DNA of 64,000 nt, from the NCBI RefSeq assembly GCF_001426545.1, contig NZ_LMEZ01000005.1, positions 342,903-406,902 of the forward strand, in the 5' to 3' direction. Within the stretch, counting starts at the first letter, position 1; each line of letters starts with the position of its first letter. The position numbers and the translations under genes are program-made. Below are positions 9,679-18,336 of the stretch, one piece after another. The DNA is from Mycobacterium sp. Root135 (GTDB lineage: Bacteria; Actinomycetota; Actinomycetes; Mycobacteriales; Mycobacteriaceae). The notes under the pieces are model-generated. The model did no database searches. It saw only the letters and a list, made by a program, of their open reading frames with translations, and was not told where the DNA came from.

Positions 9679-10493
9679 CAGACCTTGGTGGCACCCATGT
9701 CGAGGGTCAGCTGGGTACCAGTCACCGCGCGGGAGGCCTCGCTGGCCAGCCAAAGCACACCCTCGGTGATGTCGGCCGACTCGGCAATCGGCAAGTGGGG
9801 CAAGGCCGCGGCGAAGGACGAGAGGTATTGGGGATGGGCGGCGAGCATGGCCTCGGTGCTGGGGTCTTGCAACATGGCGGTGCTTACTCCCCATGGGTGT
9901 ACTGAGTTGACGCGAATGCCGTACTCGCCCAACTCCAATGCCGCAGACTTCGTCAGTCCCACCACCCCGTGTTTGGCCGCGCTGTAGTGCGCCTGCCCGG
10001 GTAGCGACTTGATGCCGGCGACCGAGCTGACTGTGATGATCGACCCGCCGTTACCCGCAGCGATCATGTGCGGGACTGATGCGCGCAGCGTTCGCCACAC
10101 ACCGGTGAGGTTGACGTCGAGCATGGTGAGCCACTGCTCCTCCGACATTTCCCAGAATCGGTTCCAGTTGTTGATTCCAGCGTTGGCGACCACGATGTCG
10201 AGGCGGCCGCCCACCGTGGGCAATGCCTCTGCCAGCAGTAGGTCCATTGCATGGCTGTCTCGCACGTCGACCGTGGCCACGACATGCTCGGACCCGCGGT
10301 TTGCGAGTAGTTTCCGCGTCTCGTCGAGGTCGTCCCCGGTGGCCGCGGGGTAACCGTTGTATTCACTGACCGGACCGGCGACGTCAATTGCGATGACCGT
10401 CGCCCCCTCGTCAGCGAGCCGCAGGGCATGGCTGCGGCCCTGACCTCGTGCGGCTCCGGTAACGAAAGCCACCTTGCCTTCCAACATTGCCAC
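9678..10493 (-). CDS. Mycofactocin-coupled SDR-type dehydrogenase
   Basis: This 271-residue SDR has the extended cofactor motif TGAARGQGRSHA (residues 12-23) and the Asp-rich insertion after strand 2 that mark mycofactocin-coupled SDRs. NAG is at 104-106, Ser156/157, Tyr170 and Lys174. Enzymes of this group hold non-exchangeable NAD and pass electrons to the peptide-derived cofactor mycofactocin rather than releasing NADH; this is family knowledge. The gene implies oxidation of an alcohol intermediate. It lies 18 bp after the acyl-CoA dehydrogenase gene and overlaps the thioesterase start. Confidence 0.85.
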   Translation of the reverse strand: MAMLEGKVAFVTGAARGQGRSHALRLADEGATVIAIDVAGPVSEYNGYPAATGDDLDETRKLLANRGSEHVVATVDVRDSHAMDLLLAEALPTVGGRLDIVVANAGINNWNRFWEMSEEQWLTMLDVNLTGVWRTLRASVPHMIAAGNGGSIITVSSVAGIKSLPGQAHYSAAKHGVVGLTKSAALELGEYGIRVNSVHPWGVSTAMLQDPSTEAMLAAHPQYLSSFAAALPHLPIAESADITEGVLWLASEASRAVTGTQLTLDMGATKV

Positions 10494-10511
10494 GATGAAC
10501 TCCTTCTTGAA

Positions 10512-11756
10512 CTAGGGCGTCGAGCCTGCGCCTGAGGTGACGAAGGCGGCTAGGGGTCCGGGGTCGGCTTTGAGCTCCGCGCTGGCGATGGTGCGGATGT
10601 GCACTTCGTCCGGTCCGTCAAACAGGCGCATGGCGCGGTGCCAGCCGTACATTCGTGCCAACGGAACGTCATCACTGACCCCAGCGCCACCGTGAACTTG
10701 GATGGCGCGGTCGATTACCGCGCACGCCACCGTCGGTGCCACAGCCTTGACTTGAGAGACCAGGACGTGCGCTGCCTTGTTGCCGTGCTTGTCGATCGTC
10801 CAAGCGGCTCTCTCGCACAGCAGTCGAGCCTGGTCGATCTCGTTGCGGGAGCGAGCGATTGCTTCCCGGACGACACCCTGCTCGGCCAACGGCTTGCCGA
10901 AGGCAACCCGCTGCTGGACGCGAGCGCGCATCATGGCCAGCGCGCGTTCGGCGGCACCGAGTGCGCGCATGCAGTGGTGGATGCGGCCGGGGCCGAGGCG
11001 AGCTTGTGCGATTGCGAAGCCCGAGCCTTCCTCGCCGAGCAGGTTGGCTGCGGGTACCCGGACGTCGTCGTAGACGACCTCCGAGTGACCGTGCTGGTCC
11101 TGCCATCCGAAGACAGGGGTGGAACGCACGATGCTTACACCGGGGGTGTCGACGGGCACCAACACCATGGACTGCTGGCGGTGCGGCGGCGCCTCCGGGT
11201 TGGTGCGGCCCATGACGATCAGTAACTGGCAGCGCGGATCTGATGCTCCCGTGGTCCACCACTTGCGCCCGTTGATGACGTAGTCGTCGCCGTCACGGGT
11301 GATGCGGGTTTCGATGTTGCGGGCGTCGCTGGATGCCACTGCAGGCTCCGTCATGGAGAATGCGCTGCGAATACGTCCGTCCAACAACGGGTTCAGCCAC
11401 CGTGCGCGTTGCTCATCAGTACCGAAGAGGTGCAGCGTCTCCATGTTGCCGGTGTCGGGGGCGGCGCAGTTGATTGCCTCTGGAGCGATGTCCATACTCC
11501 AGCCGGTGAGCTCGGCCAGGGGCGCGTACTCCGAATTGGTGAGGTCCGAGACGGCAGGCAGGAACAGGTTCCACAATCCCTGCTCGCGTGCGATCACCTT
11601 GAGCGTTTCGACCACCGGCGGCACAGTGTGATCGTCGGTTCCGGCGGCCACTCGGTAGGCGTGGTAGTCAGCCTCGGCGGGGAGGACGTGGTCGACCATG
11701 AACTCGGTGAGTCGCTGATGCATGTCAGCAGCCTTCGGCGTCTGTGCGAAGTCCAC
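10512..11756 (-). CDS. Acyl-CoA dehydrogenase, ACAD10/ACAD11-like
   Basis: This 414-residue acyl-CoA dehydrogenase has FSMTEPAVASSDARN (flavin region), QVHGGAGVSDDVPLAR and a C-terminal DGPDEVHIRTIA. The latter motif replaces the EGT motif of MCAD-type enzymes and is typical of the ACAD10/ACAD11/LvaC branch. Members of that branch act with an APH-type kinase on 4-hydroxyacyl-CoA: the kinase phosphorylates the 4-hydroxyl and the ACAD eliminates phosphate. An APH-type gene is present at 35009-36031 in the same regulon. The start is GTG at 11756 with AAGGAG upstream; the longer frame is rejected. The homology is good; the 4-hydroxyacyl role is inference. Confidence 0.85.
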   Translation of the reverse strand: MDFAQTPKAADMHQRLTEFMVDHVLPAEADYHAYRVAAGTDDHTVPPVVETLKVIAREQGLWNLFLPAVSDLTNSEYAPLAELTGWSMDIAPEAINCAAPDTGNMETLHLFGTDEQRARWLNPLLDGRIRSAFSMTEPAVASSDARNIETRITRDGDDYVINGRKWWTTGASDPRCQLLIVMGRTNPEAPPHRQQSMVLVPVDTPGVSIVRSTPVFGWQDQHGHSEVVYDDVRVPAANLLGEEGSGFAIAQARLGPGRIHHCMRALGAAERALAMMRARVQQRVAFGKPLAEQGVVREAIARSRNEIDQARLLCERAAWTIDKHGNKAAHVLVSQVKAVAPTVACAVIDRAIQVHGGAGVSDDVPLARMYGWHRAMRLFDGPDEVHIRTIASAELKADPGPLAAFVTSGAGSTP

Positions 11757-11808
11757 ATCTTCTCCTTGAAATGGCTGAAATTGGTGGTGGTGCCGACACG
11801 CCCGGCGC

Positions 11809-13416
11809 TCATGGTTCGTCGCGCAGGGCGCGGCGAAGGACCTTGCCTGTGGCGGTCTTGGGAACGTCCGAGACGATCTCGATCTCGCGGGGATACTTGT
11901 ATGCGGCCAACCGTTCTCGGCAGTAGGCAATGAGTTGTTCGGGGGTGGCTGTGTGGCCGTCTCGCAACGAGACGAAGCCTTTCACTGTCTCCCCACGGTA
12001 GGGGTCGGGTCGGCCGACGACGGCGGCTTCCATCACCGCCTCGTGGGTATAGAGCACGTCTTCGACTTCGCGCGGCCACACCTTGTATCCACTGGCGACG
12101 ATCATGTCCTTCTTACGGTCGACGAGATAGAACCAGCCGTCCGCGTCGACGTAACCAACGTCTCCGGTGAGAAGCCACGGTCCGCGGAAAGCCGCGGCAC
12201 TCTGTTCGGGCTGGTTCCAATAGCCTGCGACGTTCTGTGGGCCCCTCACGGCCAGCTCGCCGACCGTGCCCGCCGGCACCTGCTGCCCGCCGTCGTCGAG
12301 GACGACGACGTGGCCCTCGAACACCGGCATGCCCACGGACACCGCGCCCGTCTGTGTGTCAACGGGCGCGCGCGTCCCGCGAGGCACGGCCAGGACTGGT
12401 GAGGTGGTCTCGGTCATTCCGTAGACATTGTGCAGATAGGACCCGAAGCGTTGTTGGAAGCGGGTCAGGACTCCGGCAGCGACCGGCGCTCCCCCAGAGG
12501 CGATCCTGGTCAAACTTGCCAGGTCACCTGCAGTTGCCGATGACTCGGCCAGGGCGATGAACACCGTCAGCGCCCCAACGGTGAAGGTGGGCCGATGCCA
12601 GCGGATCATGTCGAGGACCACCTCGGGATGGAACCGGTAGAACAGCAGCAGAGGCGCACCCGCGGTGAGAGCTGCCGCAATGTGTCCGCTGAGGCCGGTT
12701 ACGTGGAACAACGGGGCGACGCCGAGCACGACGTCGTCAGCATCTAGGCCGAACCAGCGGCAATACCACTGGCCGGCAACTTCCACATTGGCATGAGTGT
12801 TGAGTGCGCCCTTGGGTTTACCTGTCGTTCCGGAGGTGTACGTGATGACCGCGACGTCGTCTCCTGCCGGCGTGTACGACGTGGGACGCCGGCCCAGGTT
12901 GGCTTCCACGAGCCCCCGTAGATCCTCGCCACCGACAACGTCGGCACGCCGGGCAGGCAGCACCCGTGGATCGCCGCGGTGTTGCCAGTCCAATGCACTG
13001 GTGGTGATGGTGCGACCGACCGAGCTGTCGCGCAGGACGTCGGACAGGGCCGGGGTGTGCAGTTCGTCGAGGGCGACCAAGACCGTGGGGGTGGCATCGA
13101 CAAGCAGTTTGCCGACTTCAGGGGCGGTCAGCATCGGGTTGACCGGCACGACGACACCCCCGAGCTTCCACGTCGCCAACAGCGCGATGACGTACTGCGG
13201 CATGTTCTGGGTGTAGACGGCCAACCGGTCACGCGCTACGAAACCGCCGTCTGCCAGAGTGGCTGCGAGCGCATCGCTTTCAGCGTCGAGCTGCGACGCA
13301 GTGATCACCGTGTCGAAATAGACCAGTGCGGGTGCATTTGGGGTGGCGGCTGCGCGGGCACGGAGGATCTGCACGAGTGACGTTGAACGTTCAGAGGATT
13401 CAGCGTCGGTGGACAT
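11809..13416 (-). CDS. Acyl-CoA synthetase (FadD-like, AMP-forming)
   Basis: This 535-residue ligase has all core motifs intact: ATP loop YTSGTTGKPKGAL, YGMTETTSP, the LLTGDVGYVDADGW hinge, and C-terminal PKTATGKVLRRALRDEP with the catalytic lysine. It activates a carboxylic acid to its CoA ester through an acyl-adenylate. AGGAG precedes the ATG at 13416. It belongs to the leftward unit from the amidohydrolase to the thioesterase, 48 bp after the lipid-transfer thiolase homologue and 52 bp before the dehydrogenase. In contrast to the ligase homologue at 7573, this one should be fully active. Confidence 0.9.
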   Translation of the reverse strand: MSTDAESSERSTSLVQILRARAAATPNAPALVYFDTVITASQLDAESDALAATLADGGFVARDRLAVYTQNMPQYVIALLATWKLGGVVVPVNPMLTAPEVGKLLVDATPTVLVALDELHTPALSDVLRDSSVGRTITTSALDWQHRGDPRVLPARRADVVGGEDLRGLVEANLGRRPTSYTPAGDDVAVITYTSGTTGKPKGALNTHANVEVAGQWYCRWFGLDADDVVLGVAPLFHVTGLSGHIAAALTAGAPLLLFYRFHPEVVLDMIRWHRPTFTVGALTVFIALAESSATAGDLASLTRIASGGAPVAAGVLTRFQQRFGSYLHNVYGMTETTSPVLAVPRGTRAPVDTQTGAVSVGMPVFEGHVVVLDDGGQQVPAGTVGELAVRGPQNVAGYWNQPEQSAAAFRGPWLLTGDVGYVDADGWFYLVDRKKDMIVASGYKVWPREVEDVLYTHEAVMEAAVVGRPDPYRGETVKGFVSLRDGHTATPEQLIAYCRERLAAYKYPREIEIVSDVPKTATGKVLRRALRDEP

Positions 13417-13464
13417 CGTGATCTCCTGCCCTTGTCGGCGTGCCACTCTCGGCGGGATTTGGGT

Positions 13465-14637
13465 TCACGGGGTCCGCAACAGAAGGCCCTGGGCGTTGAA
13501 GAAGAACCCGCCGGCGGTAATCAACGCGCGTGCCGCACCAGGGACCTGGCGCTCGCCCGCTGAACCCTGAAGTTGGTGCACGGCCTCGCGAATATGGCCC
13601 GAACCTTGGGTGGCACCCTCGCTCAGAGACCCTCCGTGAGGGTTCACCGGGATACGTCCGTTGATGAGTACCCGGTCGGTACCGGGTTGACGGTGGCTCC
13701 GCAAGAATGCCGGCGCACCGCCGGGATCACACCAGCCGGCGTTCTCGACCCAGTTACAGGTAATGGGAGTGAAACCGTCGTAGGGGAAGTACACATCGAT
13801 GTCGTCGATCCAGAAGTCACCTTTGGCTTTCAAGGCGTCGACGACGACTTGCTGGCCGTGGTGGCGCAGATCTGCGGTCTGGTCCTCCTCGGTAGGGCTG
13901 GCCTGCCCGAGCACTGCGGCGTTGATGAGCACCGGCGCCAAGGGGAGGTCGCGCGCCCGCTCAGCGGTGGTGACGATGAATGCGTCCGCGCCGTCCACGG
14001 CGACATCCATGTCGTACAGATTTAGCGGCCAGCGCACCATCCGCGCGTTGCGGTACTCCTCCAAGGTCATGGGGTCCCGTTTGGCTGCAGCGGGATTGGT
14101 GGCAGCCCAGGCGCGGGCGTTGAGTGCAACCACTGCGAAATCGTCTCTATCCAAACCGAATTCATAGAGGTATCGAGCCGCCCAGCCAGCGTATCCGACG
14201 CTTGATGCCATCGTCTCCGGGCGTGGCGGTGGGTCGTTCAGTCCAGCTGTCGCGATGCGGCGGAACGGGTCCTTGAGCGCGGAGCCGGTGTTCCACACAG
14301 CGCGGTAGGCGGCGTGATAGACCAGCACGGTGGTGCACAGCCCTGCATGCACGGCAGCGGCGGCGGTGGCGATGTGGTCGACCATCGGGATGAGAGGATT
14401 TCCCGACCACGTGAGTCGAGGCAGTCCCAAGGCGGACTGTAACACCGCTGAGCTGGGCCAGCTTCCGCACAGCCCGTCGATGTCGTCGGGCCTCAGACCA
14501 GCTGCTCGGATGGCCTTGATGCACGCGCGAGCCGCCAGAGCGGTCTGGGTGACGTTGGTGTTGGCAGCGATGAACCCAGTGGTGGCCGCCGCGGCGATGG
14601 CCACCTTGTCCCTCATCGGGTTACGCGGGTCGGTCAT
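13465..14637 (-). CDS. Thiolase-fold lipid-transfer protein, putative Ltp2-type retro-aldolase
   Basis: This 390-residue thiolase-superfamily protein lacks the nucleophilic Cys: the usual NCAxG stretch reads MVDHIATAAAAVHAG. It keeps DVAVDGADAFIVTTAERA, a tyrosine-bearing DIDVYFPYDGFTP and NPHGGSLSEG. Loss of the thiolase Cys together with a DUF35 partner resembles Ltp2, the steroid side-chain retro-aldolase that works with the DUF35 domain of ChsH2. I infer carbon-carbon cleavage of a 3-hydroxyacyl-CoA here. It overlaps the stop of the DUF35 gene by ATGA, which supports a stable complex. Fold confidence is high, activity moderate. Confidence 0.78.
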   Translation of the reverse strand: MTDPRNPMRDKVAIAAAATTGFIAANTNVTQTALAARACIKAIRAAGLRPDDIDGLCGSWPSSAVLQSALGLPRLTWSGNPLIPMVDHIATAAAAVHAGLCTTVLVYHAAYRAVWNTGSALKDPFRRIATAGLNDPPPRPETMASSVGYAGWAARYLYEFGLDRDDFAVVALNARAWAATNPAAAKRDPMTLEEYRNARMVRWPLNLYDMDVAVDGADAFIVTTAERARDLPLAPVLINAAVLGQASPTEEDQTADLRHHGQQVVVDALKAKGDFWIDDIDVYFPYDGFTPITCNWVENAGWCDPGGAPAFLRSHRQPGTDRVLINGRIPVNPHGGSLSEGATQGSGHIREAVHQLQGSAGERQVPGAARALITAGGFFFNAQGLLLRTP

Positions 14638-15086
14638 CGAGGCTCATCAGAAAGGGCGAAGACCGGCATCGGTGCCTTGTCCGGAGTGATCCACGTCAGA
14701 TGCACCCTCGAACCGATAAGCTTTGCTCCGTCCTCGACCCCGGTGACGGTGGAGGTGAACCGCAAGCCTGCTTGCTCGTCGAGTTCGACGGTCACCACTG
14801 GATAGGGATAGGTCACGCCAAGCGCTGGCGGACCCTGGTACAACCACGTCAGCAGATAGATGGTCCCCGTCCCGCGAACGGGACTGGGCACCAGCTCATC
14901 CGACCAGCATCTGGGGCATACGGGCTTGGGAGGCGAATGCCAGTGCTGGCATTCGGCACACCGGTTCATCAGAAGTTGGCGGCGCAGCCGACCCCGGTAG
15001 TGTGCGGCGTTGTCGTGAGTGAGCACTTCGCCGGGAAACACCGCAATCAGTGCCTCGTCGTCGATGTCGCCGGCATCAGAAGTCAC
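14634..15086 (-). CDS. DUF35 / OB-fold zinc-ribbon protein, partner of the thiolase homologue
   Basis: This 150-residue protein has a zinc ribbon (Cys43, Cys46, Cys57, Cys60) followed by the OB-fold segment GTGTIYLLTWLYQGP and the PYPVVTVELDEQAGLR strand pair. DUF35 proteins bind acyl-CoA and dock on thiolase-fold enzymes (ChsH2 with Ltp2, and archaeal HMG-CoA synthase complexes). Its stop overlaps the start of the Cys-less thiolase homologue (14634-14637), fitting a one-to-one complex. It follows the amidohydrolase by 14 bp. Confidence 0.85.
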   Translation of the reverse strand: MTSDAGDIDDEALIAVFPGEVLTHDNAAHYRGRLRRQLLMNRCAECQHWHSPPKPVCPRCWSDELVPSPVRGTGTIYLLTWLYQGPPALGVTYPYPVVTVELDEQAGLRFTSTVTGVEDGAKLIGSRVHLTWITPDKAPMPVFALSDEPR

Positions 15087-15100
15087 GGCAACGCCGGCGC

Positions 15101-16309
15101 TCAGTTGATGCCCTCGGTGAGCTTGATTCCATTCTCACGCAGGAAGTTCCGTCTCTTGGTATCCCCCAGGCCCTCGACTCTCGCGTAGAAGTCGGCCGGC
15201 TCGCGCAACCCTTCAGCGTGGGGCCAATCCGACCCCATCAGCAGAGTCTCGTCGCTGCCCAGCTTCTCGATCATCCCGACGGTGTCGTCCTCGGGGTACG
15301 GAACAACGCGCACGTGCTTCTTGAAGACGGTGCTGGGTCGTTCATCGAGTTGGCCGCCCAACCATCGGCCGTTGCGAGCCATGCCACGGCTCTTGTCCAT
15401 GTGTCGGATGAAGTGCGGGACCCATTCGGCACCGAATTCGCTCACCAGAACCTTGATGTTCGGGTAGCGCCCGAAGATGTTGTCGAAGATCAAGGCCGAG
15501 ATGGTGTCGGTGATCGGTCGCTCGCCGTAGGTGTTCTGCCACTGCCAGGCCGAGAACTGGAACGGTGGCACCAGGCCCCATCCCCATCCCGACGCGACGT
15601 TGTCCTGGTAGTAGAACTCGGCGATGTGATAGCACACGACCGCCCGCGCTTCGTTGATGCGCGCCCAAAAGGGGTCGAAGTACGGGTCACCCGGCGAGCG
15701 GCCGTAGGCCGGGCCCGCCGGCAGCACGATGAAACGAGCCCCGGCATCAAGCACGCGGTCGAGCTCCTCGCAGGCCCTGTCCAGGTCGCGCATCGACAGT
15801 AGTGCCGGCGCATAGATACGGTTCTTGTAGTTGAATCCCCAGTCCTCGTTGATCCACTTGTTGAAGGACTCGATGTTGTCGTACAGCGGTTCGATGCCCT
15901 GTAGGTACTGTTCGGCCATCAAGGCCCAACCACCGGGGTACATGATGGCGCGTTCGATTTGCTGCTCGGTGAGTTGCGCAAGCCGGGCGTCGCGGTTCAA
16001 ATACTCGACCTGCATGGGCTCATAGAACCGGTCGGCATCGGTGGCGTTGCCGGACGCGCGTTGCTTGAGCATCTCGACGAGCGACCCGGGAACGTACGCC
16101 TGGTCCAGGTCGTTCTCTAGCGCAGTGACGATGCGGTCGTTGGCCAGCAGGATCTTGCGGCCGGACGGCGCAATGATGGGTCGGACTGCCGTGTCGAGCT
16201 TCGCCTTTGGCATGAAGCGCGTGAAGCAGTCCTCCGCTTCGTAGGAATGCTGGTCGAAGTCGGTGAGCTGGTATGGGAGTACGCCGACCGAGTTTTCGAT
16301 GACCGCCAT
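15101..16309 (-). CDS. Amidohydrolase_2 family TIM-barrel metal-dependent hydrolase
   Basis: This 402-residue protein of the amidohydrolase-2 (decarboxylase/hydrolase) family has an N-terminal DFDQHSYE metal motif (Asp19, His21), a mid-barrel CYHIAEFYYQ histidine, VSEFGAEWVPHFI and the late barrel aspartate in MGSDWPHAEG (Asp361). Relatives hydrolyse C-C or C-N bonds or decarboxylate; in acyl-CoA clusters they are often linked to ring opening, but the activity is unproven. I chose ATG at 16309 because AAAGGA lies 8 bases upstream; the open frame extends to 16342. It is the first gene of a seven-gene leftward unit with an operator at 16389. Confidence 0.83.
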   Translation of the reverse strand: MAVIENSVGVLPYQLTDFDQHSYEAEDCFTRFMPKAKLDTAVRPIIAPSGRKILLANDRIVTALENDLDQAYVPGSLVEMLKQRASGNATDADRFYEPMQVEYLNRDARLAQLTEQQIERAIMYPGGWALMAEQYLQGIEPLYDNIESFNKWINEDWGFNYKNRIYAPALLSMRDLDRACEELDRVLDAGARFIVLPAGPAYGRSPGDPYFDPFWARINEARAVVCYHIAEFYYQDNVASGWGWGLVPPFQFSAWQWQNTYGERPITDTISALIFDNIFGRYPNIKVLVSEFGAEWVPHFIRHMDKSRGMARNGRWLGGQLDERPSTVFKKHVRVVPYPEDDTVGMIEKLGSDETLLMGSDWPHAEGLREPADFYARVEGLGDTKRRNFLRENGIKLTEGIN

Positions 16310-16388
16310 GGCATGTGATCCTTTCGCCAGTTTGCCGCCCATGAACGCGCGACGGAACCAAAGTGCCGCGCTGCAGGCGATGTGGACG

Positions 16389-16404
16389 ACTATACATGTA
16401 AAGG
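16389..16404. promoter_or_regulatory. Operator palindrome, ACTATACATGTAAAGG
   Basis: The left arm is perfect and gives TATAGT pointing leftward at the amidohydrolase (start 16309). The right arm is degenerate, and no rightward gene starts nearby. The rest of 16310-16597 shows no gene. Confidence 0.75.
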
Positions 16405-16597
16405 CAGCGGCGTGAAGTGCCTCCCTCGCGAAAGGTCAACGGCCACCGATGGGGCCCATCTGCCTGATCGCTGTCGAGACACCAAACCGCGCAACGACAT
16501 TCGTCGTCACGGAATGAGGCATGCATTGCTTCACTGCGAAGAGAAACCGTGCCGGTTGGACACCGCTGTGCGCTCTCCAGGTAGCCTCCGGGCGGGC

Positions 16598-17407
16598 TCA
16601 ACGCCCGGTGAAGTTTGGCTTCCTGCGTTGCAGGAATGCTGACTTTCCTTCAACGGCGTCGGCGCTGGGGCCGACCCACAGAACGGCATGCTGAGCGTCG
16701 CCGAGCGAGCTGGGCAACGTGCTGTCCATCGCTCGGCGCATCATGAACTTCACGGCCCGCAGCGCCAAGGGGGCGCCGGTCGCGAATTGCCGCGCCAGTT
16801 CCATCGTCCGCGGCCACAGCTGGTCGTCGGGAACCACCTCGGTGGCCAGACCGAGACGCGCAGCCTCTGGTGCGTCGTAGATCTCCGACAACGCGACCAT
16901 GCGGAAGGCTTTGTCGTAGCCCATCATTCGGGGAAACAGCCAGGCTCCACCCTCGTCGGGCAGCAATCCAGATCGTGCACTCGTGTCACCCATACGGGCG
17001 CTGGCTGCCATGATCCGCAGATCACACGCCAACGCAAACGCCAATCCGCCATTTACTGCAATCCCGTTGACCGCGCACAAGACGGGCTTGTCCAGCTGGT
17101 GCAGCGCCAAGATCACCGCGTGCGCATCCTCACGCAGTTCGCGTGCCCGCCCAAGCTGGTGGCTCAGTGCGTCATCGAACCCCGCGTCGGGTGAGAGGTC
17201 GCCGCCGGAACAGAACCCTCGCCCGGTCCCGGTGAGCACCAGCGCCCGTAGATCGTCGTCGAGGCGGTAGCGACGAATCGCTTCGAGAAGGTCAGCACAC
17301 ATCGTTGGGGTGTAGGCGCCGAGTCGCTCTGGGCGGTTGATCCGCACCACGGCAATGCCCGTTTCGGGCGAACTGAACTCGGCGTGTGCGCCGGCCGCCC
17401 CACTCAT
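16598..17407 (-). CDS. Enoyl-CoA hydratase/isomerase (crotonase family)
   Basis: This 269-residue crotonase-fold enzyme has the oxyanion-hole segments TGTGRGFCSGGDLSP and NGIAVNGGLAFALACDLRI and the substrate-pocket stretch ARSGLLPDEGG. It should hydrate or isomerise an enoyl-CoA. The ATG at 17407 overlaps the upstream stop (ATGA), so the longer frame to 17563 is not used. It is the last gene of a five-gene leftward unit (DUF35, thiolase, two acyl-CoA dehydrogenases, hydratase), an order resembling one shortening cycle of steroid side-chain degradation. Confidence 0.88.
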   Translation of the reverse strand: MSGAAGAHAEFSSPETGIAVVRINRPERLGAYTPTMCADLLEAIRRYRLDDDLRALVLTGTGRGFCSGGDLSPDAGFDDALSHQLGRARELREDAHAVILALHQLDKPVLCAVNGIAVNGGLAFALACDLRIMAASARMGDTSARSGLLPDEGGAWLFPRMMGYDKAFRMVALSEIYDAPEAARLGLATEVVPDDQLWPRTMELARQFATGAPLALRAVKFMMRRAMDSTLPSSLGDAQHAVLWVGPSADAVEGKSAFLQRRKPNFTGR

Positions 17408-18336
17408 AGCCGATGGCCCACCGGGACCGCCGCCGCAGCAAGCAGCTCGGCGCCGATTTCTTCCGCCGCCGCCGCCCAGCCTCCGTAGAGCGCATCCAGT
17501 ATCCGTGCTCGTTTCACGTAGCCGGGAAGCACGTGCTCCGTGGTCAGTCCGATTGCACCGCACACTTGCAGACAGCTGCGACTCGTGGTGTCCACGGCAA
17601 ACCCCGCATACGCCTTTGCGGTGCGCGCATCGAGATCAGAGCCGGAATGCCAAGCCGCACCAACCAATTCAGCAGCACCGCCCAGCAGTGCGTAGCTTTC
17701 AGCCAGCCGGTGGCGCGGACTTTGGTTGGCCCCAATGGGCCGCCCGAACTGGTGCCGGTCACTGATCTGGGCCGTAGCCAGTTGCAACATGGCATTTCCA
17801 TTGCCGACCAGTTCGGCGGCGAGGGCACGACGTGCCACGGCCACGACATGCGACCAGTCCACGTCGACGACGGTGGTCGCGGCGGGATCGAGATCGATTT
17901 TCACGCGATACAGACGCGATGCGGGATCGAACCCCCCGACCGCACTGGCGTGAGCGGTCACGTCGTTTTCGTCGATCAGGTAGGCCCGGCCGTCATCGGC
18001 TCTCACGACGGCCGCTGCACTGGGCTTCGCCAGCAGAACGGCATCCACCTCAAGGCATCCCGCTTGTACCTTCGCTCCAGTTGCCGAGCCAAGGGGGTGC
18101 AGCACCGGGTGCGTGGTGCCACCGTTGTCGGTCACGTATGTCACGGTGTCCAACGCCGACGAGGCTTTTCCGGCCGCACCCTGCTCGGTGAACAGCAGAT
18201 CGACCGCGGCGTCGGGATCCTCGGCGACTACGTCGTCCCAGCCGAGGCTTCGCAGGCCGTCGACGATGTCGCCCTCTTCGGTGGCGAACATCTCGCGGAT
18301 GGAACTGCGCAGCAGATCCTGGGTGTCAGCGTCCAT
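17404..18336 (-). CDS. Acyl-CoA dehydrogenase-like subunit, likely non-catalytic partner
   Basis: This 310-residue protein has a C-terminal four-helix acyl-CoA dehydrogenase domain (ISDRHQFGRPIGANQSPRHR; LQVCGAIGLTTEHVL) but a shortened N-terminal half. The C-terminal Glu motif is replaced by ARILDALYGGW. Such short homologues pair with a catalytic FadE as alpha2beta2 heterotetramers, as ChsE1-ChsE2 do in cholesterol degradation (family knowledge). It overlaps the neighbouring full dehydrogenase gene by 11 bp, supporting that pairing. Confidence 0.8.
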   Translation of the reverse strand: MDADTQDLLRSSIREMFATEEGDIVDGLRSLGWDDVVAEDPDAAVDLLFTEQGAAGKASSALDTVTYVTDNGGTTHPVLHPLGSATGAKVQAGCLEVDAVLLAKPSAAAVVRADDGRAYLIDENDVTAHASAVGGFDPASRLYRVKIDLDPAATTVVDVDWSHVVAVARRALAAELVGNGNAMLQLATAQISDRHQFGRPIGANQSPRHRLAESYALLGGAAELVGAAWHSGSDLDARTAKAYAGFAVDTTSRSCLQVCGAIGLTTEHVLPGYVKRARILDALYGGWAAAAEEIGAELLAAAAVPVGHRL